Source: Nocardia arizonensis
Lineage (GTDB): Bacteria; Actinomycetota; Actinomycetes; Mycobacteriales; Mycobacteriaceae
Reading direction: 5' to 3'
Assembly (NCBI RefSeq): GCF_001310275.1
Contig: NZ_LGYZ01000092.1
Span: 124,001 to 188,000, forward strand
Length of the DNA: 64,000 bases
In this document: one piece after another, positions 43,455 through 52,105 of the stretch
How positions within the stretch are numbered: the first letter of the stretch is position 1
Layout of the letters: every line of letters starts with the position of its first letter
The notes under the pieces: model-generated
The model's input: the letters and a program-made list of their open reading frames with translations, nothing else
Databases searched by the model: none
What the model was told of the DNA's origin: nothing
Position numbers and translations under genes: made by a program

Positions 43455-44887
43455 CAGCCCGCCCTCTCGGTCGGTTCCATCGCCGCGGCGTCCGCGCTGA
43501 GCGCGTTCTTCACCCTGGTCCGGTGGTCGAGGATCACCGACCGGGCGACCCCGTCGAGCAGATCCCACAGCTCGTCCGGTTCGTAGACCCCCGCCTCGCG
43601 CACATCCCGCCCGTGCAGCCGCACCCAGAGCCGACGCAGGTAGGGCCGCCAGGGGGTGCGCAGTTCGGCGGCGATCACGGCCAGCGGATTATCCGGTGCG
43701 AGTTCGGCATTCGTGTCGATGACGAGGCGGCGCGCTTGCAGGACGTACGCCTCGCGCTGCCACCGGCCGTTGACGACGCGCTGCGCGGGGGTCTCGGTCC
43801 CGGAGCCGAATCCGCCCGCGGGCCGGACCGGTCGCGCGGCGGTGAGCACGGGTGCGCCGTCGACCGCGGTGAGGCGGGGACCGTCGGGCACCGCGCGCGG
43901 ACCGAGCGGTGCCGCGCCGATCGGCGCGAGTCCCTCGGCCAGTGCGGCGCCCGCGGCCGCGGTGACACGCAGCGATTCGTCCAGTAGCGCCCACGGCGCG
44001 CAACTGCGCGCGATCTCGGTGGTGACCAGTTCCGCGATCGGCGGCAGTTCCGCGCGTTCGCTGGAACCCTGTAGGACGGTGAAGACCCGTTCGTAGACGG
44101 TCCGGTCGAAGGGCAGACCGAGATTCGCCGTCGACGCCGACGCCCCGAGCGCGGGCTGCCGCGGCAGCGGATGCGCCGTAAGCCCCAATTCGCGAGCGGT
44201 TGGACCGGATTCGCGCTGCCACAGCGCGATACCGGAGTGGGTGCCCGCGTGCGCGGCCACCAGTTCGTCGAACCGCCGCTGACCGTCGCCGCCGTCGCCC
44301 TCCCAGCGGGCGCCGGCGGCGGCGTCGAGCAGTTCGGTGAGCGCGGCCGTATGCGTTCCGCTCGGGGTGCCCGCCGCGGGCCTTCTGCGCCAAGCCAATT
44401 CGATGAGCGCGCCCAGTTCGTTCGCCCGCGCCTCGTCGGTGAGGTGCCGCCGCAGCGCGGCGGTGGTGCGGCCCGCGCTGAATTCGTGGATATCGCGCAG
44501 GGTTTCCTCCGCGACGGCGCGGTCGGCCACCGGATCGGGTCCGCCCCTCGTGGTCGCGAGTTCGAAACAGCGCTGGAAGTACAGGTCCTGCGGATTGCCC
44601 TCGGTCAGCCGCAACGCCCTTCGCACCTGTTTGAGCAAGGTGAACCAGGCGGCGGTGGCGCGCAGCACATCCGCGCTCGCGTGGATGCGGGTGGCGAGCA
44701 GGGTCGCCCCGTCGGCGCCGAGGATGGTTCCCGCGCAGCTCGGATTCTGCACCGGGCGGATCACCAGCGGGTCGAGCAGCAGTTTCACGGTGCGGCGCAA
44801 CGGCCCTCCGGCGGGTCCGCTGAGCGCTTCGACACCGTCGAGTCTGCGCCACACCTCATCGAGCACCATGGCGCGCGGTCGTCGCAT
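43454..44887 (-). CDS. Uncharacterised protein opening the CHAT-TPR operon
   Basis: The ATG at 44887 (or a second ATG at 44869) gives 477 residues. The protein is mostly helical, rich in Arg, Ala and Leu, with no signal, TM helix or known enzyme motif. A low-complexity Pro/Gly-rich stretch (AARPVRPAGGFGSGTET, near residue 360) could be a flexible, protease-accessible linker. ALGASASTANLGLPFDRTVY near residue 248 looks like a loop. I cannot assign a family. As first gene of a coupled operon with a CHAT protease, it may be the sensor or the cleaved partner. Region 44888-45020 is the promoter space shared with an LpqH-like gene. Confidence 0.7.
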   Translation of the reverse strand: MRRPRAMVLDEVWRRLDGVEALSGPAGGPLRRTVKLLLDPLVIRPVQNPSCAGTILGADGATLLATRIHASADVLRATAAWFTLLKQVRRALRLTEGNPQDLYFQRCFELATTRGGPDPVADRAVAEETLRDIHEFSAGRTTAALRRHLTDEARANELGALIELAWRRRPAAGTPSGTHTAALTELLDAAAGARWEGDGGDGQRRFDELVAAHAGTHSGIALWQRESGPTARELGLTAHPLPRQPALGASASTANLGLPFDRTVYERVFTVLQGSSERAELPPIAELVTTEIARSCAPWALLDESLRVTAAAGAALAEGLAPIGAAPLGPRAVPDGPRLTAVDGAPVLTAARPVRPAGGFGSGTETPAQRVVNGRWQREAYVLQARRLVIDTNAELAPDNPLAVIAAELRTPWRPYLRRLWVRLHGRDVREAGVYEPDELWDLLDGVARSVILDHRTRVKNALSADAAAMEPTERAG

Positions 44888-45020
44888 TCGACCAGGTTAA
44901 CGGAGTTTCGGCGAAATAGTTCCGCCGAAACCTGGGATCGGTAGGGCGATCGTCGTCCATAGCTTTGTGTCAACGGCGCCACCGAGGAGCCGAACGAACA
45001 CGACAGACAAGGACACCGAA

Positions 45021-45560
45021 ATGAACAACACCACCCGCTTCGCCACCACCGCGGTCGCCGCCACCGCCGCCGCGCTCGCCCTGTTCGTCACCGGATGCAG
45101 CGACGACTCGGGCAAGAGCTCGGCGCCGAGCCCGGCCACCTCCGCACCGTCGGCGGGTCCCTCGGCGCCCGCGGGCGGCAAGTCGGTCGCCTCGGTCGAC
45201 GGCAAGGCGCTGGAAGCCAAGTTCGACACCACCTGCGCCAAGCAGGGCGGCACGCTGGCGCTGGCGCTGACCGACACCGGCAACGCGACCTACGGTCAGC
45301 TCAGCGTGAGCGCCACCATCGTGGGCGACACGGTCCAGGCGGTCGGCATCGCGGGCTCCAAGGGCGGCTCCAACGGCCTGCCCTACGCGGTCGGATACGG
45401 TAACGGCCAGCCGGGCGGCTCGGCCAAGCTGGTCAAGGACGGCAACACCTTCAAGGTGACCGGCGAGGGCGTCGGCACTCCCGACCTGACCAACCCGCTC
45501 GCGGGCCCGTCCACCTCCAAATTCGACATCACCTTCGCCTGCTCGACCATCGTCGGCTGA
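45021..45560 (+). CDS. LpqH (19 kDa antigen) family lipoprotein
   Basis: The ATG at 45021 with AAGGA upstream starts a 179-residue lipoprotein. Its signal peptide MNNTTRFATTAVAATAAALA ends in the lipobox LFVTGC-S, so the Cys is acylated and the protein is anchored on the outer face of the membrane. A Ser/Pro/Ala-rich linker of about 30 residues follows, then the LpqH beta-sandwich domain with two Cys (TTCAKQG and TFACSTIVG) that probably form a disulfide, as in the 19 kDa antigen. Function is unknown; the mycobacterial protein is a TLR2-active adhesin. Confidence 0.9.
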   Translation: MNNTTRFATTAVAATAAALALFVTGCSDDSGKSSAPSPATSAPSAGPSAPAGGKSVASVDGKALEAKFDTTCAKQGGTLALALTDTGNATYGQLSVSATIVGDTVQAVGIAGSKGGSNGLPYAVGYGNGQPGGSAKLVKDGNTFKVTGEGVGTPDLTNPLAGPSTSKFDITFACSTIVG

Positions 45561-45570
45561 TGTCGCACGC

Positions 45571-45615
45571 CTCGAATTCCGCGCTCCCGGCCGGGCCGCG
45601 GAGCGCGGATTCGAG
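45571..45615 (+). terminator. Terminator after lpqH-like gene
   Basis: A 16-bp stem with one bulged base (45571-45587 with 45600-45615) and a 12-base loop lies 10 bases after the lipoprotein stop. Confidence 0.75.
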
Positions 45616-45674
45616 TGCGATCGGATCATTCACCCCCATCCTCGAACTCCCCGCACACCTGTGGAAGGACCATC

Positions 45675-46472
45675 ATGAAGAACACCGTGCGCGGTCTCGC
45701 GGTCGCCTTCGCCGTACTCGCCGTCGGCTACTACCTCTGGAACGGACTCACCTACGAAGACGACTTCTTCCCCGACTACATGGGCTGGGTCGGCTGGCAG
45801 CTCTCGCTCCCGATCATGGCGCTGACCATCGTCCCGATCGCCTTCGCATTCACCGGCGACGGCATCCTGCCCGCGCTGACCGGTCTCAACACCGGTGAAT
45901 TCCGTGGCGGCGCAATGGGACTCGGCACCGTGCGGTCGTTCCGGCACACCGGCGTCACCCTCAACGACCAGCCGCAGGTGCACATCGAATTCAGTGTCGA
46001 GGGCGCCGACGGCAAGGTCTTCCGGTCCTCGGCCCGCATGATCGTGCCGCTGACCGAGCTCGCCCTGCTGCGCCCGGGTGTGGTGCTGCCGGTTCGATAC
46101 CTGCCGGGGCGCACCGACAAGGTCGAGGTCGACCTGTCGGGCGACGGCGCCGAGGCGCAGCGGGCGATGAACGAATCCATGATCCGCAAGGGCTTCACGA
46201 CCGCCGCCAAACTCGACATCGCCGAACGCGGCATCCGGGCGCAGGCGGTGGTGCAGGCACTCACGGTGCCCGGCGAGATCCGCGACGGACATTCCAAGAT
46301 CGAGCTCGCCCTCGCGGTGACCCGCCCGGACGGCAGCACTTTCCTGACCCGCGTGGAGAAGTTCCTGCCGCCGACCGCGGTCGGACATGTCCAGGTCGGC
46401 CGGATCGTGCAGGTGCACTACCTGCCCGAGAACGAGACCGAGGTGGTGCTCTCGCTGCCGGTCAATGCCTGA
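45675..46472 (+). CDS. Membrane-anchored protein with duplicated beta domain (hypothetical)
   Basis: The ATG at 45675 with GGAAGGA upstream gives 265 residues. Two TM helices lie at about 5-22 (VRGLAVAFAVLAVGYYLW) and 40-60 (LSLPIMALTIVPIAFAFTG). The rest is a soluble part with two similar beta modules: one from about residue 85 (GTVRSFRHTGVTLNDQPQVHIEF ... PVRYLPG) and one from about residue 193 (ALTVPGEIRDGHSKIELALAV ... VHYLPE). The repeat pattern resembles DUF3592-like domains with the ending VxYxPxxxxxV. I infer a membrane protein of unknown function. Confidence 0.72.
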   Translation: MKNTVRGLAVAFAVLAVGYYLWNGLTYEDDFFPDYMGWVGWQLSLPIMALTIVPIAFAFTGDGILPALTGLNTGEFRGGAMGLGTVRSFRHTGVTLNDQPQVHIEFSVEGADGKVFRSSARMIVPLTELALLRPGVVLPVRYLPGRTDKVEVDLSGDGAEAQRAMNESMIRKGFTTAAKLDIAERGIRAQAVVQALTVPGEIRDGHSKIELALAVTRPDGSTFLTRVEKFLPPTAVGHVQVGRIVQVHYLPENETEVVLSLPVNA

Positions 46473-46574
46473 CATCCGACGCTTCGAATCGACAAGCCCC
46501 GACGACAGAGCACCACCCGAACCCGGTGTCCGACCAGTGCGGATGCCGGGTTTTCTCGTATGTCCGAGCCGCCC

Positions 46575-46593
46575 AGCTAACCTAGGGTTAGCT
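46575..46593. promoter_or_regulatory. Palindrome resembling a DtxR/IdeR iron box, upstream of phoX
   Basis: The perfect palindrome AGCTAACCTAGGGTTAGCT (8-bp arms, 3-base centre) lies 91 bases before the phoX start. It contains GGTTAGCTAA, which matches the core of the DtxR/IdeR consensus, though the outer half does not match well. A phosphate-type motif, GTTCACCC, is at 46606-46613. Either iron or phosphate control of phoX would make sense. Confidence 0.4.
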
Positions 46594-46683
46594 AATTGGT
46601 CATTCGTTCACCCGTATTTATCCTGTGGATCGTCTGAGACGTTTAGCGTGCGGCGCGTCGGACCGAACCCGGGAGTCATCGTG

Positions 46684-48753
46684 ATGTCGAAACCCCTCGC
46701 CCTCTTCGTGAAGCACGACGGCCAGTCCGGTCGTGCCGGGGTGACCTGTGAATACAAGTGCGCCAACGCCTGCTTCCACGAGGTTCCCAACACCTCGGAG
46801 AACACCTACTTCGGCGATATCGTCAACTCCCTCAACCGGCGCGGCCTGATCAAGGGCGGCGCCGCCGCGGTGCTCGCGGTCGGCGTCGGCGGCGCGCTCG
46901 CCGCCTGCGGTGACGACGACGAATCGGCCACCGCGGTCACTCCCACCTACACCCCCGCGGGCGCCGCGGGCACCGGAACCGACTTCACCGCCGTCGCGCC
47001 GAACAAGGACGACGCGCTGGTGATACCCGACGGCTACCAGCAGTCGGTCGTGATCCGCTGGGGCGACCCGGTTTTCGCCGACGCGCCCGCCTTCGACTTC
47101 GACAAGCAGACCGCAGCGGCCCAGGCCAAGCAGTTCGGCTACAACAACGACTTCGCCGCGCTGCTGCCTATCGAGGGTCAGCCGAATTCCTTTCTGCTGG
47201 TGGTGAACCACGAGTACACCACCGGTCCGCAGATGTTCCGCGGCTACAACAAGGACGCGCCGACCGACGAGCAGATCGCCATCACCAAGGCCGCGCACGG
47301 TCTGACGGTGATCGAGGTGAAGGGCGAATCCGGCAGCGGCAAGCTGACTCCGGTATTCGGCAAGTACAACCGCCGCATCACCGCCGACACCGAATTCCTG
47401 CTCACCGGCCCGGCCGCGGGCGGCATGTTCACCCAGACCACCGCCGACCCGAGCGGCACCAAGGTGCGCGGCACCATCGCCAACTGCGCGGGCGGCGTAA
47501 CCCCCTGGGGCACGGTGCTTTCCGGTGAGGAAAATTTCAACGGCTACTTCGCCAACGGCGACAAGGTCAGCGATCCGAACGGCAAGCCGCGCATCAAGCG
47601 CTACGGTTTCGCCAAGGGCGGCACCCCGAATCAGTGGGAGCGCACCGACAAGCGCTTCGACATGACGGTGGAGCCCAACGAGGCCAACCGCTTCGGCTAC
47701 GTCGTCGAGATCGATCCGTGGGATCCCAACTCCACTCCGGTGAAGCATTCCGCGATGGGCAGGCTCAAGCACGAGGGCGCGACCATCTACGTGACCAAGA
47801 ACGGCGAGGTCGTCTCCTATACCGGCGACGACGAGCGGTTCGACTACATGTACAAGTTCGTCTCCTCGCGCAAGATCCAGTCCGGCACGGGTCCGGCCAG
47901 CATGCGCCACAACATGACCATCCTGGACGCGGGCACGCTCTACGTCGCCAAGCTGACCGGTGACCACCCGGACAAGATCGACGGCTCCGGCGCGGTCCCC
48001 TCCGACAAGGGCTTCACCGGCAAGGGCACCTGGATCCCGCTGCTGGAGACCGGCGCCGACGGCAAGGGCAAGTCGCTGGTCGAGGGCATGTCCGCCGAGG
48101 AGGTCGCGGTGTTCACCCGGCTGGCCGCCGACAAGGTCGGCGCCACCAAGATGGACCGCCCGGAGGATTTCGAGGCCAACCCCTACACCGGCAAGGTCTA
48201 CGTCGCGCTGACCAACAACGACAATCGCGGCAAGGACGAGAAGGTCGCCGGCGCGGACGAGGCCAACCCGCGCAAGCTGAACAAGAACGGGCAGATCCTC
48301 GAGATCGACGACAACCACGCGGGCACCGACTTCACCTGGTCGCTGCTGCTGGTCTGCGGTGATCCCGCCGCCGCCGACACCTACTTCGGCGGCTACGACA
48401 AGACCAAGGTGAGCCCGATCTCCTGCCCGGACAACCTGGCCTTCGACGTGTACGGCAACTTGTGGATCTCCACCGACGGCAATGCGCTCAAGAGCAACGA
48501 CGGCCTGTTCTCGGTGGTGCTCGACGGCCCGAACCGCGGCCAGACCAAGCAGTTCCTCACCGTTCCGCGCGGCGCGGAGACCTGCGGGCCCATCGTCACC
48601 GAGAACCGCGTCATCGTGTGCGTGCAGCATCCCGGCGAAGCCGACGACGCGACCCCGGAGAAGCCGCTGTCGCACTGGCCCGACGGCGGCGACGCCCAGC
48701 CGCGGCCCGCGGTCGCGGTGGTATGGAAGGCCAACGGCCGCATCGGCGTCTAG
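46684..48753 (+). CDS. phoX: PhoX family alkaline phosphatase (DUF839)
   Basis: The ATG at 46684 (or GTG at 46681) with GGGAGT upstream gives 689 residues. A twin-arginine motif is near residue 52 (NSLNRRGLIKGGAAAVLAVG), followed by a lipobox-like AACGDDD, so the protein may be Tat-exported and lipid-anchored. The DUF839/PhoX body includes LLVVNHEYT near residue 170, CAGGVTPWGTVLSGEENFNG near residue 267, GRLKHEGATIYV near residue 360, RPEDFEANPYTG and CPDNLAFDVYGNLWISTDGN. PhoX enzymes use iron and calcium ions to release phosphate from organic esters outside the cell. The 50-residue N-terminal extension before the RR motif is normal for PhoX. Confidence 0.93.
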   Translation: MSKPLALFVKHDGQSGRAGVTCEYKCANACFHEVPNTSENTYFGDIVNSLNRRGLIKGGAAAVLAVGVGGALAACGDDDESATAVTPTYTPAGAAGTGTDFTAVAPNKDDALVIPDGYQQSVVIRWGDPVFADAPAFDFDKQTAAAQAKQFGYNNDFAALLPIEGQPNSFLLVVNHEYTTGPQMFRGYNKDAPTDEQIAITKAAHGLTVIEVKGESGSGKLTPVFGKYNRRITADTEFLLTGPAAGGMFTQTTADPSGTKVRGTIANCAGGVTPWGTVLSGEENFNGYFANGDKVSDPNGKPRIKRYGFAKGGTPNQWERTDKRFDMTVEPNEANRFGYVVEIDPWDPNSTPVKHSAMGRLKHEGATIYVTKNGEVVSYTGDDERFDYMYKFVSSRKIQSGTGPASMRHNMTILDAGTLYVAKLTGDHPDKIDGSGAVPSDKGFTGKGTWIPLLETGADGKGKSLVEGMSAEEVAVFTRLAADKVGATKMDRPEDFEANPYTGKVYVALTNNDNRGKDEKVAGADEANPRKLNKNGQILEIDDNHAGTDFTWSLLLVCGDPAAADTYFGGYDKTKVSPISCPDNLAFDVYGNLWISTDGNALKSNDGLFSVVLDGPNRGQTKQFLTVPRGAETCGPIVTENRVIVCVQHPGEADDATPEKPLSHWPDGGDAQPRPAVAVVWKANGRIGV

Positions 48754-48764
48754 CCGGTGCCGGT

Positions 48765-48796
48765 GGACCGCTACTCGACTGGGCGGGTAGCGGTCC
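48765..48796. terminator. Bidirectional terminator between phoX and GH25 lysozyme gene
   Basis: A perfect 10-bp stem (48765-48774 with 48787-48796) and 12-base loop lies in the 51-base gap between convergent genes. Confidence 0.75.
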
Positions 48797-48804
48797 GCCA
48801 TTAC

Positions 48805-49551
48805 CTAGCCGCTGCCGGTGCCGCCGGACATGTTCGCGTATGCCGCGAAATCGCCCTGTGCTCCGCTGTATACGTTCAGATCGGTGCGTCCGTAGATGCC
48901 GGGGATGGTGCCGCTGTCGGTGGTCTGCCAGAAGGTCCAGGTGGACCAGCCGCCGGGGACCTCGGGTTCGTCGTTGCCGCGGTAGTCGGCGATCCAGAGC
49001 GGGTAGTCGGCGAACTGGTCGGTGTTCGCCATCGCCGATTTCCAGAAGTTGGGATAGGTGTAGATGATCGGCATGCGGCCGGTCAGCGTGCGGACGGCGT
49101 TCAGGTAGCGATGGGTCCAGTCGATGAGAGCGCCCGGCGGGAGTCCGCCGGACTGTTCGAGGTCGAGGACCGGGGGTAGGTCGAGCGGCCCGTTCTGGCC
49201 GAGGACCGTGGCCGCGTAGATGGCGGCCTGTGGTTCGGGCGGCAGTTGCGGCCGGGCGTAGTGGTAGGTGCCGCGCGCGAGGCCCGCGGCGCGCATGAGC
49301 ACACTGTCGGGCACGAAATAGGGATTGACGTAGGTCAGGCCCTCGGTGGCCTTCACCATCGCGAATTGGTATCCGGCCCTTCGCACGGCGAACCAGTCGA
49401 TCAGCCGTCCGTCGATGTGCTGCCACGATGACACGTCGGGGCCGCTCGGCGACGCGGACGCTGCGCCCGGAACGGTTGCGGTGAGTATGCCACCGACCGT
49501 GATCGCGGATAACGCAACGATGCGAGTCGATCTCCAGCGAGTGCTATCCAT
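48805..49551 (-). CDS. Secreted GH25 family lysozyme
   Basis: The ATG at 49551 starts a signal peptide (MDSTRWRSTRIVALSAITVG, cleaved near ASA-SP), giving 248 residues. The glycoside hydrolase 25 barrel is clear: PDVSSWQHIDGRLIDWFAVR with the first catalytic Asp, FAMVKATEGLTYVNPYF, LARGTYHYARPQ, PPVLDLEQSGGLPP with the catalytic Asp/Glu pair, and PLWIADYRGNDEPEVPGGWS. The enzyme hydrolyses the MurNAc-GlcNAc bond of peptidoglycan outside the cell. It probably helps wall remodelling; no phage genes are near. Its gene lies 40 bases after ggh on the same strand. Confidence 0.94.
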   Translation of the reverse strand: MDSTRWRSTRIVALSAITVGGILTATVPGAASASPSGPDVSSWQHIDGRLIDWFAVRRAGYQFAMVKATEGLTYVNPYFVPDSVLMRAAGLARGTYHYARPQLPPEPQAAIYAATVLGQNGPLDLPPVLDLEQSGGLPPGALIDWTHRYLNAVRTLTGRMPIIYTYPNFWKSAMANTDQFADYPLWIADYRGNDEPEVPGGWSTWTFWQTTDSGTIPGIYGRTDLNVYSGAQGDFAAYANMSGGTGSG

Positions 49552-49591
49552 GCTGGACGACGATAGCCAATCGCCGCAGGCAGTGGTGCAA

Positions 49592-50929
49592 TCAGCCGAG
49601 CCAGTCGAGTACCGAAGCCGCCGTCCAGGACTGTTGCATACTGCCGAGCGGCTCCCCGGTAAAGGGTTCGTAGTACTCGGCGAAGCTGCCGTCACTCGCC
49701 TGCCGCAAACCTTCGGCACGCAACATGAATGCCCGTTCGGCCCATCCGCGCCGGGCGAAGACCCACGAGAACAGCCAACTCATCACCGGCCACACCGGGC
49801 CCCGCCAGTACTCGCGGGCGCGGAAATCCTTGGACACCGGCGAGGTCGAGGGCGGCAGGGCGTAACGCAGGTCGGGGTGACCGCAATAGCGCGGCCCCTC
49901 GAACAGGCGCAGCAGACTGCGTTCGGTGTCGCGGGGCAGACCGCCGCACAGCAGCGGCGAGAACACCGCGAGGGTCTCGGTGCTGATCCAGCGTTGCAGC
50001 CGGACATCGAAATCACGGGCCGCGCCGGTGCGGGCGTCGGCCGTGGCGACGACGCCCGCGCGGAATCTGTCCGCCCAGGCGTACAGGTCGCGCACGTCGG
50101 CATTGGGCTGTTTGTACTCCTCGCCGATATTGGCCAGCACCTCGCAGGCCAGCGAGAAGATCGCGGTGACGAACACGTCCTCCACCGCGAAACTCATGGT
50201 CGAGGCCAGCAGGTAGTCGTCGTAGCCCGCGCGTCGCATCTGTTCGACCAGCCACAGGTAGCGGTCGTATTCGCGGTTGCTCGGGCGCTGCGAGGGGTCG
50301 GAGATGATCGCGGTGTCCTCGCGCTTGTAAGGCGGCAGGTCGCCGGGTATCACGTTCTCGTACGCCCGATCCCAGCGCGGCGAGTTGTCCATACCGGATT
50401 CCCAGCCGTGGTACAGGGTGATGCGGCCGGTCTCCTTGGGGTCGCGGGCGTGGGCGAGCCAGCGATGCCAGCGCACCAGATCCGGCCAGCGCCGGTTGAG
50501 GAATTCCTCGGCCACGGCGCGCGTGCTGCGCCCGTGCCTGCGCGAATGATCGAGGATGCGCTGCACGGCGATGGCGTGCACCGGCGGCTGGGTGATGCCG
50601 GAGGTGTCGGGCCCCTCGGGGGCGTTCACCGCCAGCTTGCGGCACTCCCAGCGCGCGGGGCCCGGGAAGTAGCCGTCCACGCCGTTGGCGAAGACGATGT
50701 GCGGAATCATTCCGTTCTTCCACTGCGCCGACAGCAGTGTGTCCAGTTCGATCACCGCCCGTTCGACACTCAGCGGAGCGAGTCCCACCGCGACGAAGGC
50801 CGCGTCCCAACTCCACATGTGCGGATACAGCCGGGGCGCGGCACTGGTCATGGTGCCGAGATCGTTGCCCCGCAGCAGATAGGCGGCGCGCGCCGCGAGC
50901 TGAGTTGGGGTGAACCCCGGATGAGTCAT
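49592..50929 (-). CDS. ggh: Glucosylglycerate hydrolase (GH63)
   Basis: The ATG at 50929 has ATAGGGGG upstream and gives 445 residues; the longer open frame to 51109 is not supported. The protein follows mycobacterial GgH closely along its whole length: FTPTQLAARAAYLLRGNDLG, LYPHMWSWDAAFVAVGLAPL, GITQPPVHAIAVQRIL, LYHGWESGMDNSPRWDRAY with the catalytic Asp, and SFAEYYEPFTGEPLGSMQQS with the catalytic Glu. GgH frees glucose and glycerate from glucosylglycerate, a solute stored under nitrogen limitation. It is cytosolic. Assignment comes from recalled similarity to the Mycolicibacterium hassiacum enzyme. Confidence 0.92.
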   Translation of the reverse strand: MTHPGFTPTQLAARAAYLLRGNDLGTMTSAAPRLYPHMWSWDAAFVAVGLAPLSVERAVIELDTLLSAQWKNGMIPHIVFANGVDGYFPGPARWECRKLAVNAPEGPDTSGITQPPVHAIAVQRILDHSRRHGRSTRAVAEEFLNRRWPDLVRWHRWLAHARDPKETGRITLYHGWESGMDNSPRWDRAYENVIPGDLPPYKREDTAIISDPSQRPSNREYDRYLWLVEQMRRAGYDDYLLASTMSFAVEDVFVTAIFSLACEVLANIGEEYKQPNADVRDLYAWADRFRAGVVATADARTGAARDFDVRLQRWISTETLAVFSPLLCGGLPRDTERSLLRLFEGPRYCGHPDLRYALPPSTSPVSKDFRAREYWRGPVWPVMSWLFSWVFARRGWAERAFMLRAEGLRQASDGSFAEYYEPFTGEPLGSMQQSWTAASVLDWLG

Positions 50930-51209
50930 CCCCCTATTCTGCGATGACACCCGCAAGTACGCCCGCTCGGCGGTGTGTCGCCCGGACATCGTGTCTGTCG
51001 TGTCCATTTCGGCCTCGTGCCACCGGTGGTCGACCGGCAGATATGCGGCTCTCACTCGCGCATGCCCCGTCCCGTGGATGGTTCGACTAATGCGTGCATC
51101 GTCGCGCACGCCGTCTATGTTGCGGATTCGGCCTCATCGTTTCCCGGAAACGGGGGATGTCGAGCTGTCGCCTCGGCGGGTCTCGCGCGCGAAACGCTAC
51201 GGTGGGCGC

Positions 51210-51905
51210 ATGAGTACCGCCGTCACCAGCACGCCGAAGCCGACCGCGCTGATCACCGGCGCGAGCCGCGGACTCGGCGCGGCCATCGCCAGGGAGTTGG
51301 CGCCCACCCACGAGCTGCTGCTCGGTGCGCGCTCACGGGATTCGCTGCGCGCGATCCTCACCGAGTTGCCCGACGCGACGCCGTGGCCGGTCGAGTTGAC
51401 CGACTATCCGGCCGTCGCCGCGGCTGCCGCGTCCATCGGACGGCTGGATGTGCTGGTGCACAACGCCGGTATCGCCGACATCGGCACGATCGCCGAGTCT
51501 TCGGTGGCGCAGTGGCGGAATACATTGGAAGCCAATCTGATCGCGGTCGCGGAGTTGACCAGGGTGCTGCTGCCCGCGCTGCGCGCCGCGGCCGGCCATG
51601 TGGTGCTGATCAATTCGGGCGCGGGACTGCGCGCGAGCGCGGGCTGGGCCTCCTACGCGGCGAGCAAATTCGGGTTGCGCGCCTTCGGTGATGCGCTGCG
51701 GCTCGAGGAGCGCGCTCTGCGGGTCACCTCGATCCACCCGGGTCGCATCGATACCGATATGCAGCGCGAGATCGTGGCGGGCGAGAACCGCGAGTATCGA
51801 CCGGAGGAATTCCTGACACCGCGGACCGTCGCCGCGGTGGTGCGCAACGCCATCGACACTCCGCGCGACGGGCACCTCACCGAGATCGTGCTGCGCCCGT
51901 TCTGA
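51210..51905 (+). CDS. Short-chain dehydrogenase/reductase (SDR)
   Basis: The ATG at 51210 gives 231 residues, the length of a classical SDR. ALITGASRGLGAAIARELA is the TGxxxGxG cofactor loop, LDVLVHNAGIADIG the NAG motif, and GHVVLINSGAGLRASAGWASYAASKFGLRA contains the catalytic Ser, Tyr and Lys (YAASK). RVTSIHPGRIDTDM follows. Cofactor preference cannot be fixed; an Arg at the end of strand 2 (LLLGARSRDSL) favours NADPH. Neighbours give no pathway. The 280 bases before it contain only its own and the ggh promoter. Confidence 0.93.
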   Translation: MSTAVTSTPKPTALITGASRGLGAAIARELAPTHELLLGARSRDSLRAILTELPDATPWPVELTDYPAVAAAAASIGRLDVLVHNAGIADIGTIAESSVAQWRNTLEANLIAVAELTRVLLPALRAAAGHVVLINSGAGLRASAGWASYAASKFGLRAFGDALRLEERALRVTSIHPGRIDTDMQREIVAGENREYRPEEFLTPRTVAAVVRNAIDTPRDGHLTEIVLRPF

Positions 51906-52105
51906 GCGGCGATTCGAGTGTGCCGTGACCGTTCCCGGGCGCATATCGCCTGGTAGGTCCGAATTGTCTCGATTTGCTTACGCGTGCGCGGTGGTTCAGC
52001 CCGCGTACAGATTCCGACTGTACAGTCCGCGTGTTCAGCCCCGCCGTCGCTCGTCGACCCGCGGCGGGACACCAGATTCGAGCGGAATCCGAAGGTATAG
52101 AGATA

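Noticed and set aside
46618..48801. Minus-strand open frame of 727 codons opposite phoX
   Set aside because: It has a Val/Gly/Asp-rich shadow composition, and phoX is well supported.
48805..49551. Phage endolysin marking a prophage
   Set aside because: The GH25 protein has a signal peptide and no holin, integrase or structural genes are near.
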